Source: Knufia peltigerae (Eukaryota; Ascomycota; Eurotiomycetes; Chaetothyriales; Trichomeriaceae). Taken from it: a DNA stretch of 22,737 bases. Made by a program: the position numbers and the translations under genes. The notes under the pieces were generated by a model that saw only the letters and a list, made by a program, of their open reading frames with translations, was not told where the DNA came from and searched no databases. Shown here in pieces: positions 1-9,032 of this stretch. Numbering within the stretch: the first letter of the stretch is position 1; every line of letters starts with the position of its first letter. The stretch covers positions 1-22,737 of the forward strand of contig JAPDRN010000243.1 in assembly GCA_030247855.1 (NCBI GenBank), written 5' to 3'.

Positions 1-864
1 CACCAAGTTACCGTCCCCCGCGGCACACATGAACCAGGCATAGCCGGACACGTCGTCGTTGCCGTCGAGCCACGGCAGGACCGTTTCCAAAAACTGCAAT
101 TGCTGGTCAATACCTCCGTTACCGCGTAACTCTGTAATCCAGAGAGTTCCTACGCCGTTTTCTGTTGCCAGTGCCGCGGCATTAGATACGAACGCCTGGA
201 AATCCGACGTGTCGACTGCCGAGCCATACCAGTGGATGTTGACGGCATCGACCAAGCACCTCCCTGCACAGGCATCGAAGAACGAGGATAACCACTCAAG
301 ACCGAGCGAGTCGCCGAGTCCATTCGTCACTGACGGAGTGGCCAGCTCGGCTTGGTCATGGAAAGGATTCATATACTGTACGAACCCATCGGCCGCTTCG
401 GATGCAGTGAGATTTGCTTGTGTCGCGATATCGGGTTCATTGAAGGAGAAGAGATGTTTTGATCCATAGCTGATGGCGGAGGAGGCCTGTGTAAACCACG
501 AAGACGTCGCGTCATCACCGAGACCCCAGAGCGTCGGGATAAATTCAAGGTTAGAGGGAAGGGAGCCGTTGGCGAATGGAGCCCAGTTATAACCCCAGCT
601 CACGGAGGACTGGTTCGCGAAGAGGTACGTGAGGGATGCATCGTTATAGGCCAGACCTCTTTTACCCCGTATTGAACTTCCTGTTGTCTCTGGCGCAGGA
701 CTTGCGACAGAGCTCCCCGAAGGGGGGTCAGCCACTTGAGGAGCTGATACGCAGCTATCCCTCGGGAAATTGGTATTTGTCGACGACGCAAGGGAGCTGG
801 TTCGATGACGAAGAACGATGAGCAGGAAGCCCATGAGATACCTGACGCAATTAAGGACGAACAT
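1..864 (-). CDS. GH128 (Asl1-like) glycoside hydrolase, 3' end cut by the window
   Basis: An open frame of 288 codons runs from the ATG at 864 to the window edge without a stop, so the C-terminus is missing. From about residue 68 it reads as the glycosyl-hydrolase catalytic core of GH128, a TIM-barrel beta-1,3-glucanase family that includes the fission yeast cell-wall protein Asl1. The signature starts at KRGLAYNDASLT. Two candidate catalytic glutamates are visible: E143 in FNEPD (likely acid/base) and E245 in LWITELR (likely nucleophile). The N-terminus has a short hydrophobic stretch (about residues 9-18, LMGFLLIVL) between arginines, then a Ser/Pro/Thr-rich linker. This fits a signal peptide or anchor plus spacer, though it is a weak signal peptide. 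Role inferred: secreted or wall-bound glucan remodelling. The start could also be the in-frame ATG at 834. Family assignment is firm; the N-terminal end is less sure. Confidence 0.87.
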   Translation of the reverse strand, partial: MFVLNCVRYLMGFLLIVLRHRTSSLASSTNTNFPRDSCVSAPQVADPPSGSSVASPAPETTGSSIRGKRGLAYNDASLTYLFANQSSVSWGYNWAPFANGSLPSNLEFIPTLWGLGDDATSSWFTQASSAISYGSKHLFSFNEPDIATQANLTASEAADGFVQYMNPFHDQAELATPSVTNGLGDSLGLEWLSSFFDACAGRCLVDAVNIHWYGSAVDTSDFQAFVSNAAALATENGVGTLWITELRGNGGIDQQLQFLETVLPWLDGNDDVSGYAWFMCAAGDGNLV

Positions 865-2097
865 CTTGATCAAAATCGGTCAGTATTCTGCCGCGACCTT
901 GAGTGTGAAGTTTAAGGTGATATTCGACACGGAACGACAGAAGGGAAAAGGGACCTGCACAGAGAGTAAGTATACGGTATTCTCTGGAGTACAATATCGT
1001 CACCAAAGAGACTATCATGGGACTGGAAAGAGATTTGAAAACCCAAATGAGGCGCCCAAAAAAATCCATTCCAGGAATTCCATGCCTGCGAATGTAAGAT
1101 TGTTGCAATGGAGCCAGAACCGGCACTAAGCGTCCATTCCTAGACGAAAACTTGGCACGTATGGTCGTTCAACCTACATAAATGAGGGAGCTCGAATCTG
1201 CTGAGTTTCAAGAGTCCACGGTTGTCTCGTGTTCAGGCTGTGCTGGTTTATCGACAGCAAAAATCAATTTCTGGAAGTTATGGAAATTGTCAATAAGTTT
1301 CCCCTCTGTCGGTTGCTTTCATTGATTTGGAGAGGTATGTGAGTGGCAATAAGCTTGAATTCGGTTTATCTGCTCACGGATCGCAGTGTGTCGCCACCAG
1401 AGAAGGAAGGACAAAGGGAGAACGGGTGGCCAGGACAAACAAGCTCGACAACGATTCCACCCTCCAACACAACATCCTCCCGGAAAAGAACCTCTATTGA
1501 GAAAAGAGTATTTGACAAGACATGGAATATAAAAACAGGCTGGTTCTGGAAGGATACTACCCATGGCAGGGTTTTCCACAATCGGACGACCCGTATCGAA
1601 GAGAAAGAGTTGTCGAAAGTGAGGTTGGAAGCCTTTGGCGACACTGGACCGTGGAGGCATTTTGCCAATGAAGCTGAGACGATCTTTCACGAGGTGAAAG
1701 AGCCAGGCTGCAGCTTTGGGTCGAAGGTGCAAAACCTGTAATGGTAAACTTCGCCACAGCCACACTATCCCCCAGTTCAATAAATGGTATGGCTCCCTTT
1801 CTAGCTCCTCGGGGCCTCGTTTTGATCCCGACGGGGTCCGGATCCGGTCCCTGAAATATGGACCGATCCATGTTTAATGGTCTGCTTCGGTGTGTTGAAT
1901 TTCAGCTCGATCAAGTATAAGAAGGTTTGAACCTGCCACACCTTCCTCCATCCTGATCACTTCTCTACCATTCGTTGCTGTAACAACTTCCACCAAAATA
2001 CCTTCCTGATTCTTTACAACCCCATTCGCTCTTTCATCCACGGGCACTACGAGCCTGCCCTCTATTTTCACTTGTCATTCTTTTCCGACGATCGGCA
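865..2097. other. Gap without a convincing gene
   Basis: About 1.2 kb between the glucanase start and the first small secreted protein. Several overlapping open frames of 100-150 codons occur on both strands at 1319-1780. None has a recognisable domain, splice pattern or signal peptide, and they overlap each other on opposite strands, so I treat them as chance. The last 180 bases hold a TATA-like element for the downstream gene. Confidence 0.5.
1916..1927 (+). promoter_or_regulatory. TATA-like element shared by the two secreted paralogs
   Basis: TATAAGAAGGTT lies about 180 bases upstream of the ATG at 2098. The identical 12 bases occur at 3775-3786, upstream of the paralog. That supports both promoter function and common descent of the upstream regions. 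Confidence 0.5.
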
Positions 2098-2574
2098 ATG
2101 TACTCTAAAACATTTCTCTTGATCATTTTTGGTGCGACGCTAGCGTTCGCCTTTCCGCACCCACAGGAACAAAGCACCTCAGCAACAGGAGATGGCTTTT
2201 TCTCTGGCGAGCCTGCTCAAAGCTGTGTCATAAATCCACCCAACGTTGAAGGAGACAATGTGTGCGTTTCGAACGGCAATGATGATACGTCGATCTGCTG
2301 TCCAGCTGGTAGCGCGTGCGTTCAGAGTGAGGTAAGTCTTACACCTGCTGCCATTTAAATTTACTATGGACGTCCTTTCAAGCATGGTCATTGATATTTG
2401 GTTTCTTTCAAAGGATATACAATTTGAGTTCTTCTGCTTTTAAATCCATCTACCATCATTTCAATACAAAATCCCGTCTCTTGGCAGACCGATTCCAACT
2501 ATCTCACTCTCGTTGTCGGCTGCTTCGAAAGATACGGCAGAATTCCTGGAACCATCACTTCACACTCTTCATAA
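2098..2574 (+). CDS. Small secreted six-cysteine protein, copy 1 (2 exons)
   Basis: Model: exon 2098-2331, intron 2332-2487 (GTAAGT...GGCAG), exon 2488-2574, giving 106 residues. Residues 1-18 form a clear signal peptide (charged start, LLIIFGATLAFA core, cleavage near AFA-FP). The mature part has six cysteines: C-x12-C-x10-CC-x5-C-x15-C, with the core NVC...SICCPAGSAC. Exon 2 opens in phase 0 with TDSNYLTLVVGC and supplies the sixth cysteine, which supports the splice. The protein is too short in cysteines for a hydrophobin (eight, with two CC pairs). Function is unknown; a secreted wall, surface or effector-like role is inference. An alternative short intron ending near 2383 would leave out the sixth cysteine. 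A related gene with the same spacing lies 1.3 kb downstream on the same strand. Confidence 0.72.
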
Positions 2575-3087
2575 CCCATCTGTATTATCCACATCGTCTC
2601 CTAGAAGGAGAACTAGAGATACCGTCGTTGGGGAATCTCTGTTCTTGTCAGGCACGGATGTCAAGACCCCGAGGTTATGGCGGTAAATAATTCAGATTTA
2701 TCATTGACGAAAAGGTGTGGGTGGAAAGAAATGGATAGGGGGCAATGAATACATCATTAATAGACCTAATTATTGTGATTAGGGTCAACAACATCATCAA
2801 GCTGATGAATCATGATCTCATCCAACAGTCATACTCGTCGGCAGGAGAGTACAGGGTAAGGACAGAATGGAAGTTCAGGCCACACGGGATATGTATGACG
2901 GGGAAGAATTCATTCACAATTACTTGCTTTGCTTTGCTTTTATTCATACACCCTGTGTGGGCTGCGCCCATAGGGGACTAGATTGTTTTCTACATGCCTC
3001 GCTTCCACAGTAAACTCCGGTTCATTCCTTCTCACAATTACGGCATGGAGTATTGGGGGAAAGACAAACAACCACGCCCGAGGAAGG

Positions 3088-3126
3088 CACGTGATATAAT
3101 GCCGCTCAACGGCGTTATATCACGTG
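3088..3126. repeat. 39-bp near-perfect palindrome with CACGTG ends
   Basis: Arm CACGTGATATAA (3088-3099) is the exact reverse complement of TTATATCACGTG (3115-3126). Inside these, GCCG (3101-3104) pairs with CGGC (3110-3113) around a CTCAA loop, with one T/G mismatch at 3100/3114. The arms are therefore 17 bases with one mismatch. Both ends carry the E-box CACGTG. It could be a dimeric transcription-factor site, a cruciform-forming sequence or a transposon footprint. Confidence 0.9.
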
Positions 3127-3774
3127 TTGAGAGAAGTTTACCAGATATTTCGCCAGAGCCAAGTGAGATCTCCGGAAGACGAAAAGGTTTTAGCAGATTG
3201 CGTGACTTTAACTCGGAGCGCAAACACAATGCAGGTCATACAGGGGCCGACGTCGATCACGGGGTCAAAAATATTATTCATTCCTGATTGATCGACAAGC
3301 ATCTGGTCACGGGACGGAGGTCAAAATAGAGCTTCCCCGACATGGCTTTCCCAGACCAGGAGGGGGCTATCATTGCGCTGCAGGTAAATTTAGTTCACTA
3401 CTATAGTCGAAGCCCCAAATTTCAGCCCCTCCATTCGACAAATGGCAGCGCTAATGTTATGCATTTAGCCAGCTTCGGTAAACTCCAGCGGGTCTTCGGT
3501 CTTTAGGTTGGCGGCCAAACGGGCTGCTCGGCGGCCCAAAGTCGGGGGTATTTTCGTGGAGTATATCACTCACGCTAGGCTGAAAACGGAAAATGATGGC
3601 GAGAAAGAGACTTGCTATACCATGTTGGCAATACAAAGGAGGCACGACTGAGAAGGCACGTTTTGCACTCAGTCTTATACTGCATAAGTTCTAAGGCCGC
3701 TAACAACAGGTTGGCCTAAGTTTTGGGGGCTGGAGATTATGAACTTCGAAGTTGTGAGAAGGTATAACGCCGGT

Positions 3775-3786
3775 TATAAGAAGGTT
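3775..3786 (+). promoter_or_regulatory. TATA-like element of copy 2
   Basis: TATAAGAAGGTT, identical to 1916-1927, lies about 80 bases upstream of the ATG at 3866. Confidence 0.5.
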
Positions 3787-3865
3787 GCTGATCCCAACAA
3801 ACAGACACAGTCCTCCATTCCACAATCATTCCACAATCTTGCCGCGTAAGCGAACTTCGATTGCA

Positions 3866-4195
3866 ATGTATCTCTTCGAACTCCTTTCCTTTTGCCTCCT
3901 TGAAAGGGCCGTTGCCCTACCACAACAATTCCTCCCTCCTGTTGTGGTAATATCTAATACAGCGACGTTGACCACGCTCTTCGCGATCAGTCCCATACCT
4001 TCAGCAACTACCACAACTACGGAAATCATCCCTTCTCAAGTTACTGCAGTTAGCTGTGCTACCAACACACCGAATCCTCTACGAGAAAATGTTTGTCTTG
4101 ACTTCCCTGGCAATGTGGAAGCGTCGATTTGTTGTCCTGCAGGAACTGCCTGCGAAGCCGTCATTGGGCCGGCATTGGTTTTTTTATGTAATTAA
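3866..4195 (+). CDS. Small secreted six-cysteine protein, copy 2
   Basis: Single-exon model of 109 residues. The in-frame ATG at 3866 is preferred over one at 3785 because it places a signal peptide first (MYLFELLSFCLLERAVA, cleavage near ALP). A Thr/Pro-rich stretch (about residues 29-52) separates it from the cysteine core C-x12-C-x11-CC-x5-C-x11-C. That core repeats copy 1: SC..NP..NVC...SICCPAGTAC, then LVFLC near the end. Copy 2 has no intron in this model, ends two residues after the last cysteine and lacks the C-terminal tail of copy 1. It therefore either lost the second exon or reads through what was an intron. It shares a 12-bp promoter motif with copy 1. Function unknown; secretion is well supported. 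Confidence 0.68.
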   Translation: MYLFELLSFCLLERAVALPQQFLPPVVVISNTATLTTLFAISPIPSATTTTTEIIPSQVTAVSCATNTPNPLRENVCLDFPGNVEASICCPAGTACEAVIGPALVFLCN

Positions 4196-4679
4196 GGAAC
4201 GGCATCACAACCAATGATCTATAGGATTACATACTTTCCAAAGAGAGAAACTTGTCGTTGCGGACTTATCGTCTTGAGAAAGGGTGGAGTTGCTTGACGG
4301 CGCTAATAGTGTGGTATTGCTTTTCAATCATCTTCAAGTTTTGCGATGCACTCTGGACATCTATAATGACTGCAAACCCCACAAACTGAGCCCTCTTCCT
4401 TCTCATACACTGGGCTGTCCTCTTCACATACGCAGCAATAAAGATGCCCTAAATTCCTCCTCCTTTGTCGGGTGGCTTTCGTAACCCAGTGGTACTTCTT
4501 TCTCCTCTCCTTGTCTTTCAGATCTGCCCTGGCTCAGTCCATTATCGGACGGCTGTTCCGAAATCTACCTTTTATGCATGGGCTGACCCTAAGCTTCAAG
4601 AGGAGGAAACCCTGAATATGAACTCGCCGTAATAATAGCATAAATGGCCGTATGGAATACCTTCTGTGACGTGGGAATT
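4196..4679. other. Gap, convergent 3' ends
   Basis: About 480 bases between the stop of secreted copy 2 and the stop of the ABC transporter, which is transcribed toward it. I see no gene here; it should hold the two 3' untranslated regions. Confidence 0.5.
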
Positions 4680-6658
4680 TCAGTTGGCTTCCCGAGCCGT
4701 TTGTAAGGACCAGAGTTCAGAATACCTCCCTCGTTGTTCCAATAGTTCCGCGTGGCTGCCTCTTTCCACGATAGAACCATCATGCAACACGAGGATGAGG
4801 TCAGCGTCCTTGATTGTTGAGAGCCGGTGGGCAATCATAAGCGTAGTGTGGCCGCGACATAGATTGCGGAAAGCTTTCAGGACACGAATCTCGGTGCGAG
4901 AGTCGACAGCTGATGTAGGTTCGTCAAGGACTATGAGCTTTGGCTTTTTCAGCACGACTCGAGCGATTCCTATCCGTTGGCGCTGCCCGCCGCTGAGTGT
5001 GATGCCCCGTTCACCGACCCTTGTCTCGTATTTCTCTGGAAATTTCATAATACCATCGTGTAGTCCCACTGCATTGCATACTTCGATGACCTCCTCATCT
5101 GATGCTTCAAGTCTCCCGAATCGGACGTTTTCCATGACCGACCAGTCGAACACCTCGATATTTTGAGGAGTGATACCGATCTGCTCCCTTAAGCTGGAGA
5201 GGGTGACATCTCGAATATCCTGATCATCGATCTTAATGACACCTTCTTTCATATCGTCTGCGCGAAGTAAGAGATTTACGAGAGTTGATTTACCGCTGCC
5301 ACTTTCCCCAACTATGGCAACGGTCGATCCACCTGGGACTGTAAAGGTGACATTGCGAATTGCAATATGCCCACCGCCGTACGAGAATGTGACTCGGTCA
5401 AACGAAATATCTCCGGCATGTATCTGTAGCTGCTTGCTTCCGTTCACGATAGTCGGCTGCTTGTGGAAAGTCTGGATAAGTTTCTCGATCGAGACTAGTC
5501 CTTCCCTGATGTCCTTGTAGGTCGTTGTCAGTTCGGTAAGATTGTCCGATATCGAAGACCAATAGCTGACGAGGCCAATGAAGTTGCCCGGTGATGATGC
5601 GCCTTTAACGACGTCCGCTGTAAAGATAGCTGTTGCTACTAGTAGTCCCAGCCGTAATAATAATCTCCGGATGTTAGCAATTAAATAGTAACCTTTGTGG
5701 TGCTGGAATTGTGCACTAAGAAACTCGTACAATACACCTGAGAATGCATTGACCCTAGATTCTTGTCGGTTAAATAATGAAATAACCCGGTAGTGCTGGA
5801 TTGACTCCTGTAGAAAATGTGTCATTCTTCGGTCCATTGTGACATGATGTCGAAATAACTTAGAGGTCCAGGAAGAACCTTGATGAGCCACTAATAAATA
5901 GGAAAAGGTCAGACATAGCACCACCAGCACGGAACGGCCACCGTTAGTGCGATAGAGGTATATCGTGGCGACAAAAAGGTCGACCAGCGGAGAAATGAGG
6001 TTGGAGGCCAGCTCCTGGATAATATTGCTGAAAGCTCCACTAGGTTCGAGGGCCGCTAAAAGCTCGCTGGACGGCTCAGCACGGTGAAAATCCATTGATA
6101 GATTTAAGATATGAGCGTGGAAAGCTTCCATGATGTTCCTGTGGGCGAATTGGGATACATGAGTCGCAGCGGCAGCCTTGAAGATGGTGAAGTCTTGAGC
6201 CACTTTGAGAACAATCCAGATGCAAACTTCCTTTATTATAGCGCCTGTACTGGTCAAACAGGAGCTAAATATGGACTCGAGGTGAACTGACCGTAGTTCC
6301 AACCCAACGAAAAGCCATCCATGATGCTACCCAGTTGGCGAGGAATCAAGACTTGTAAAGCGCGGTCTTTGAAGAAATGGAGCGCTAAAACAACCATCCA
6401 TAGCTGGGTTTTCCGGTCTTTCGAGGGCCACATGTGAGGTTTTAAAATGTAGAGACGTTTGAAGTAGAGCCATCTTCCCGAGTTTTGAGACGCATATTGC
6501 AGGCGGAGACCTCTAAAGAGTCGAGAGAGTATCGCACAGCCCACGAGAACCACGATCAACATTTGCAAAGTCCATCGTGCAATCATAGTGTCGAAATCGA
6601 ATCGAATAGATCTGGGAAACCGTTGGCTTGTGCGACAGTCGCCCACGATATACTGCAT
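4680..6658 (-). CDS. HMT1/ATM-like ABC half transporter (ABCB type)
   Basis: Model: exon 6658-6292, 47-bp intron 6291-6245 (GTCAGT...TACAG), exon 6244-4680, about 643 residues. The splice joins GWNYG to AIIKEVC in frame. One membrane domain of about six helices is followed by one nucleotide-binding domain, so it must dimerise. The NBD is complete: Walker A GESGSGKST, Q-loop ITPQ, signature LSGGQ, Walker B LIVLDEPTSAVD, H-loop IAHR. Phrases such as LWPSKDR, IPRQLGSIMDG and LSMDFH place it near fungal HMT1-type transporters, which act at vacuolar or mitochondrial membranes. Its substrate is not deducible. Odd points: the usual FHLGKKTGE region is diverged, and the extra N-terminal membrane domain of HMT1 is not seen intact. 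In-frame coding continues upstream to about 6781 without an ATG (a GTG lies at 6781), so the true start is unresolved. Confidence 0.85.
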
Positions 6659-7085
6659 CAAGATGTGGTCCGGGAGCGCGATCAGTCTGTAGGATAAGTT
6701 GGGTGATAAAAACGAGTGCAGCAGCCAAGTGTCTTTGATTTGGTTTTTTATGCAGGAAACGCATGGCAATCCGTGATCCACAGGACTAACTTAACCAAAG
6801 TGGAAAATCTTTGCCTTCCACGAAGTTCAGGGAGGGATTTATCCAATAAAGGTGAATAGCAGCAAGGTTCGGACAAGGAAGACACGGAGACCATCATATT
6901 CTTCCAAACAAGAGTAAATGAACCGACGACGCACGCCCTTGATATGCCATGTATAGCTGGACAGCACTAAGAATAATACTATCGAGTTACTTCGCACTCA
7001 ATTCAGCCACCCAGCGACAATTCTCGATCGCGTTGGAAATCAGCGAAACGAAACTGCCCGAGTTCTTCTACCAAATTACAGTGTT
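6659..7085. other. Gap upstream of the ABC gene
   Basis: On the minus strand the ABC frame stays open to about 6781. A second frame has an ATG at 6764 and a hydrophobic run (AAALVFITQLIL). Either an unseen upstream exon or a frameshift separates them. The rest shows no clear gene; a 61-codon plus-strand frame at 6949-7134 overlaps the end of the next minus gene. Confidence 0.4.
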
Positions 7086-8325
7086 TCACAATCCCTGGAA
7101 GGACGCCGTGACACTTGTCACCGCGGCCGAGTAAGTGTCGTGATGTTGATAAAGACGGAGAAGGAGGGTTTCGAAAATGTCGTTGAACCCCTCATGCGTT
7201 GTCAGAAAGCCCTCGCAAAGCTCTAGAAGATCGCCGGCTGCTTGGGGGACAGGTTCCCGGTCCTGAATCCTGGTTGGCATATCTTGACTTGACTCGGCAT
7301 CTGGGCTTACACTATTCATGATTCTCGCCCTGTGCCAGACGGTTGCAAAAATTGCTAACCGCAGGCGGATTCCTGTTCCCGAATCTCCGTTCTTCAGTTC
7401 TCGTATGCACAGGTCGACACTAGAGGAGGATGAGAAATGCCATATGAGCTCGGGGTTAGCCTTACTCTGCTCCTGATTCCTCGACACCCAGCCAGTATCT
7501 CACAAGTGAACCCTTCAAGGAGTTATCGTCCCTAACACACGCTAAAGCGAATTCGTAGCCGTCCGAAGCGATCCACTGGACGGTTGACTGCGTAGCCGGT
7601 TGACGATTCAGGAGTTTCATGGCGGCATGAAAGATGGTCCCACTCTTTTGGTCATTGTTGGCTTGAACTTGAATCGATTGCCTACATACGGACTGCTTTA
7701 CACGTTAGTAACCCCCAGTGGATAGTCCGACGGATTTCTTACCATAGTATCATCGACTTGTGCTATTAATCTGCTCACCTCTGCTCTCCGGGCCTCGTTC
7801 TCCTCTTCGGCGGCCTGCATTCTCTCAACGCTGACGTCCGTATGATTAATAAGGAGAGTGGCGATGTTATATTCAGGTCTCCGCAAGGACCAAAGACTTC
7901 GAGCCATCCCCTTCTTATATCTGTCTTTTTCTTCCTGACTCGCATAGCCAAAGACGAGCTTGACAAGTGACTTGTAATATCGAGGAGGTGGGTTAGAGTT
8001 GAACTGGCAGTGGAGGGCAAAGAGAACTCTCTGTTGCTCCAAATTGAAGCCGTCGATCATGGTGTTGCGATTCTCGTCGGAAATAGGGCAGGCTGGGATC
8101 TCCGTGTCGTCGCGAGAAAGTAGAAGGTCGGGGGAGTAAAAGACCGTTGTAAGGATCTTGAAAAGATCCATAATTGGTTGCCGGAAAAACGGGGTTTGCG
8201 ATATCGAGAGCGGTCTCCTTTCGATCCGTGCCTGTGGGTATGAGATATTGATCATCAACTCTCCACAGAGATTCTTCTCACGAGAAAGATAGACCGGGGT
8301 GACTGACCTCAGGTGGCGTGGCCAT
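7086..8325 (-). CDS. Unrecognised mostly helical protein, 355 aa (4 exons)
   Basis: Model: exons 8325-8308, 8231-7743, 7692-7466 and 7419-7086; introns of 76, 50 and 46 bp. The 18-base first exon (MATPPE) splices in phase 0 to ARIERRPLSIS. Intron 2 has an ideal TACTAAC branch point. Exon 3 stays open for 75 codons and joins exon 4 through GA|T. I recognise no domain. The protein looks soluble and alpha-helical, with a charged segment around residues 136-164 (MQAAEEENEARRAEVSRLIAQ) that could form a coiled coil. There is no signal peptide or membrane helix. A 48-base in-frame stretch in exon 4 (7270-7317) begins GTAAGC and ends TTCAG, so it may be a further intron. The gene is divergent from the equally unknown gene at 9033. 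Being coding is well supported; function is unknown. Confidence 0.7.
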
Positions 8326-9032
8326 AGTCGCAATGCACAGACAGGAATTTCCCGGAGGACGGATGAGCAAAAACAAGGGATTACGTGGGCGGAAAGGAGA
8401 GTCTTTGTCCCTTGGCAGTAAAACAAGTACCTGGAAATATCGTGAAGAAATGAGAGAAATAACAATCAGAGGGATGGAACATGAAAAGCAGAGATCGGTG
8501 AGGACAACTAGGCAGCCGATGATATACTAGCATTTCCAGGTAGGACGTAAGAACAGCTTCAGGTCCAGTTGGAGCAAGCTATTCTACCTCTTGACATATT
8601 CATAATCACTCAATCCGAAGGGAATTCGCGTCTCGACTATGTTACAACGTGAAGATTGTTGACATCAAGTTTCGTAGATGTGTGGTTTAATGTTGGTCGC
8701 ATCTTTCCCTAATTGGCCAGTCGGCAAACTATCACTGGTCTGCCGCAGGATTCGGCGTGCGGTACTACCTGAACAACTTGACCATGAAGCTTATGTGCAC
8801 TACTCTGCTTTCGCTCCGATGACATGTGCTACTTCGTGCTGCACCTGATGACTATTTCGAGTAGTGTGCATTAGATATATGTCTATCGATGAGCGCCCGG
8901 TTTATATGACATTCTCTGGTCGGGGCTAACCGCTTACCTAGCTTCACCTCTCTCTGCACTACCGTACGAGGCTGGCTTAGAAGTCGCTTCAACCTGCTCC
9001 CTAAGCTTAACCGCTTTTTAAATCAGGGAACC
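8326..9032. promoter_or_regulatory. Divergent intergenic region with one dyad
   Basis: About 700 bases between the starts of two divergent unknown genes. It must hold both promoters. It contains a CCAAT box on the minus strand (ATTGG at about 8712-8716) and the 26-bp dyad at 8721-8746. A 70-codon plus-strand frame at 8318-8530 has no support. Confidence 0.5.
8721..8746. repeat. 26-bp dyad, degenerate copy (C/TCGGCAA-N12-CTGCCGC)
   Basis: TCGGCAA, 12 bases, CTGCCGC. Arms pair except at the outer and inner bases. Same arm length and spacing as the copies at 13098 and 17681. The spacer contains TATCAC, whose complement GTGATA is in the 17681 copy. Confidence 0.6.

Larger units (their letters stand above)
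2575..3865. other. Gap between the secreted paralogs
   Basis: About 1.3 kb with no convincing gene. Open frames at 2745-2981 and 2994-3287 show no domain or splice support. The stretch holds a large palindrome at 3088-3126, a short TTGCT run near 2928-2945, and the promoter of the second paralog. Confidence 0.5.

Noticed and set aside
1319..1780. Open frames of 100-153 codons on both strands
   Set aside because: They overlap in three frames, show no domain, signal peptide or intron logic, and cannot all be real.
2098..2574. Hydrophobin assignment for the secreted protein
   Set aside because: Only six cysteines and one CC pair; hydrophobins have eight with two CC pairs.
2745..3287. Two plus-strand frames of 78 and 97 codons between the secreted paralogs
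   Set aside because: No recognisable features; one runs through the large palindrome.
6949..7134. Plus-strand 61-codon frame
   Set aside because: It overlaps the last exon of the minus-strand gene and has no support of its own.
8318..8530. Plus-strand 70-codon frame
   Set aside because: It begins inside the first intron and exon of the divergent minus gene, and its composition is not protein-like.
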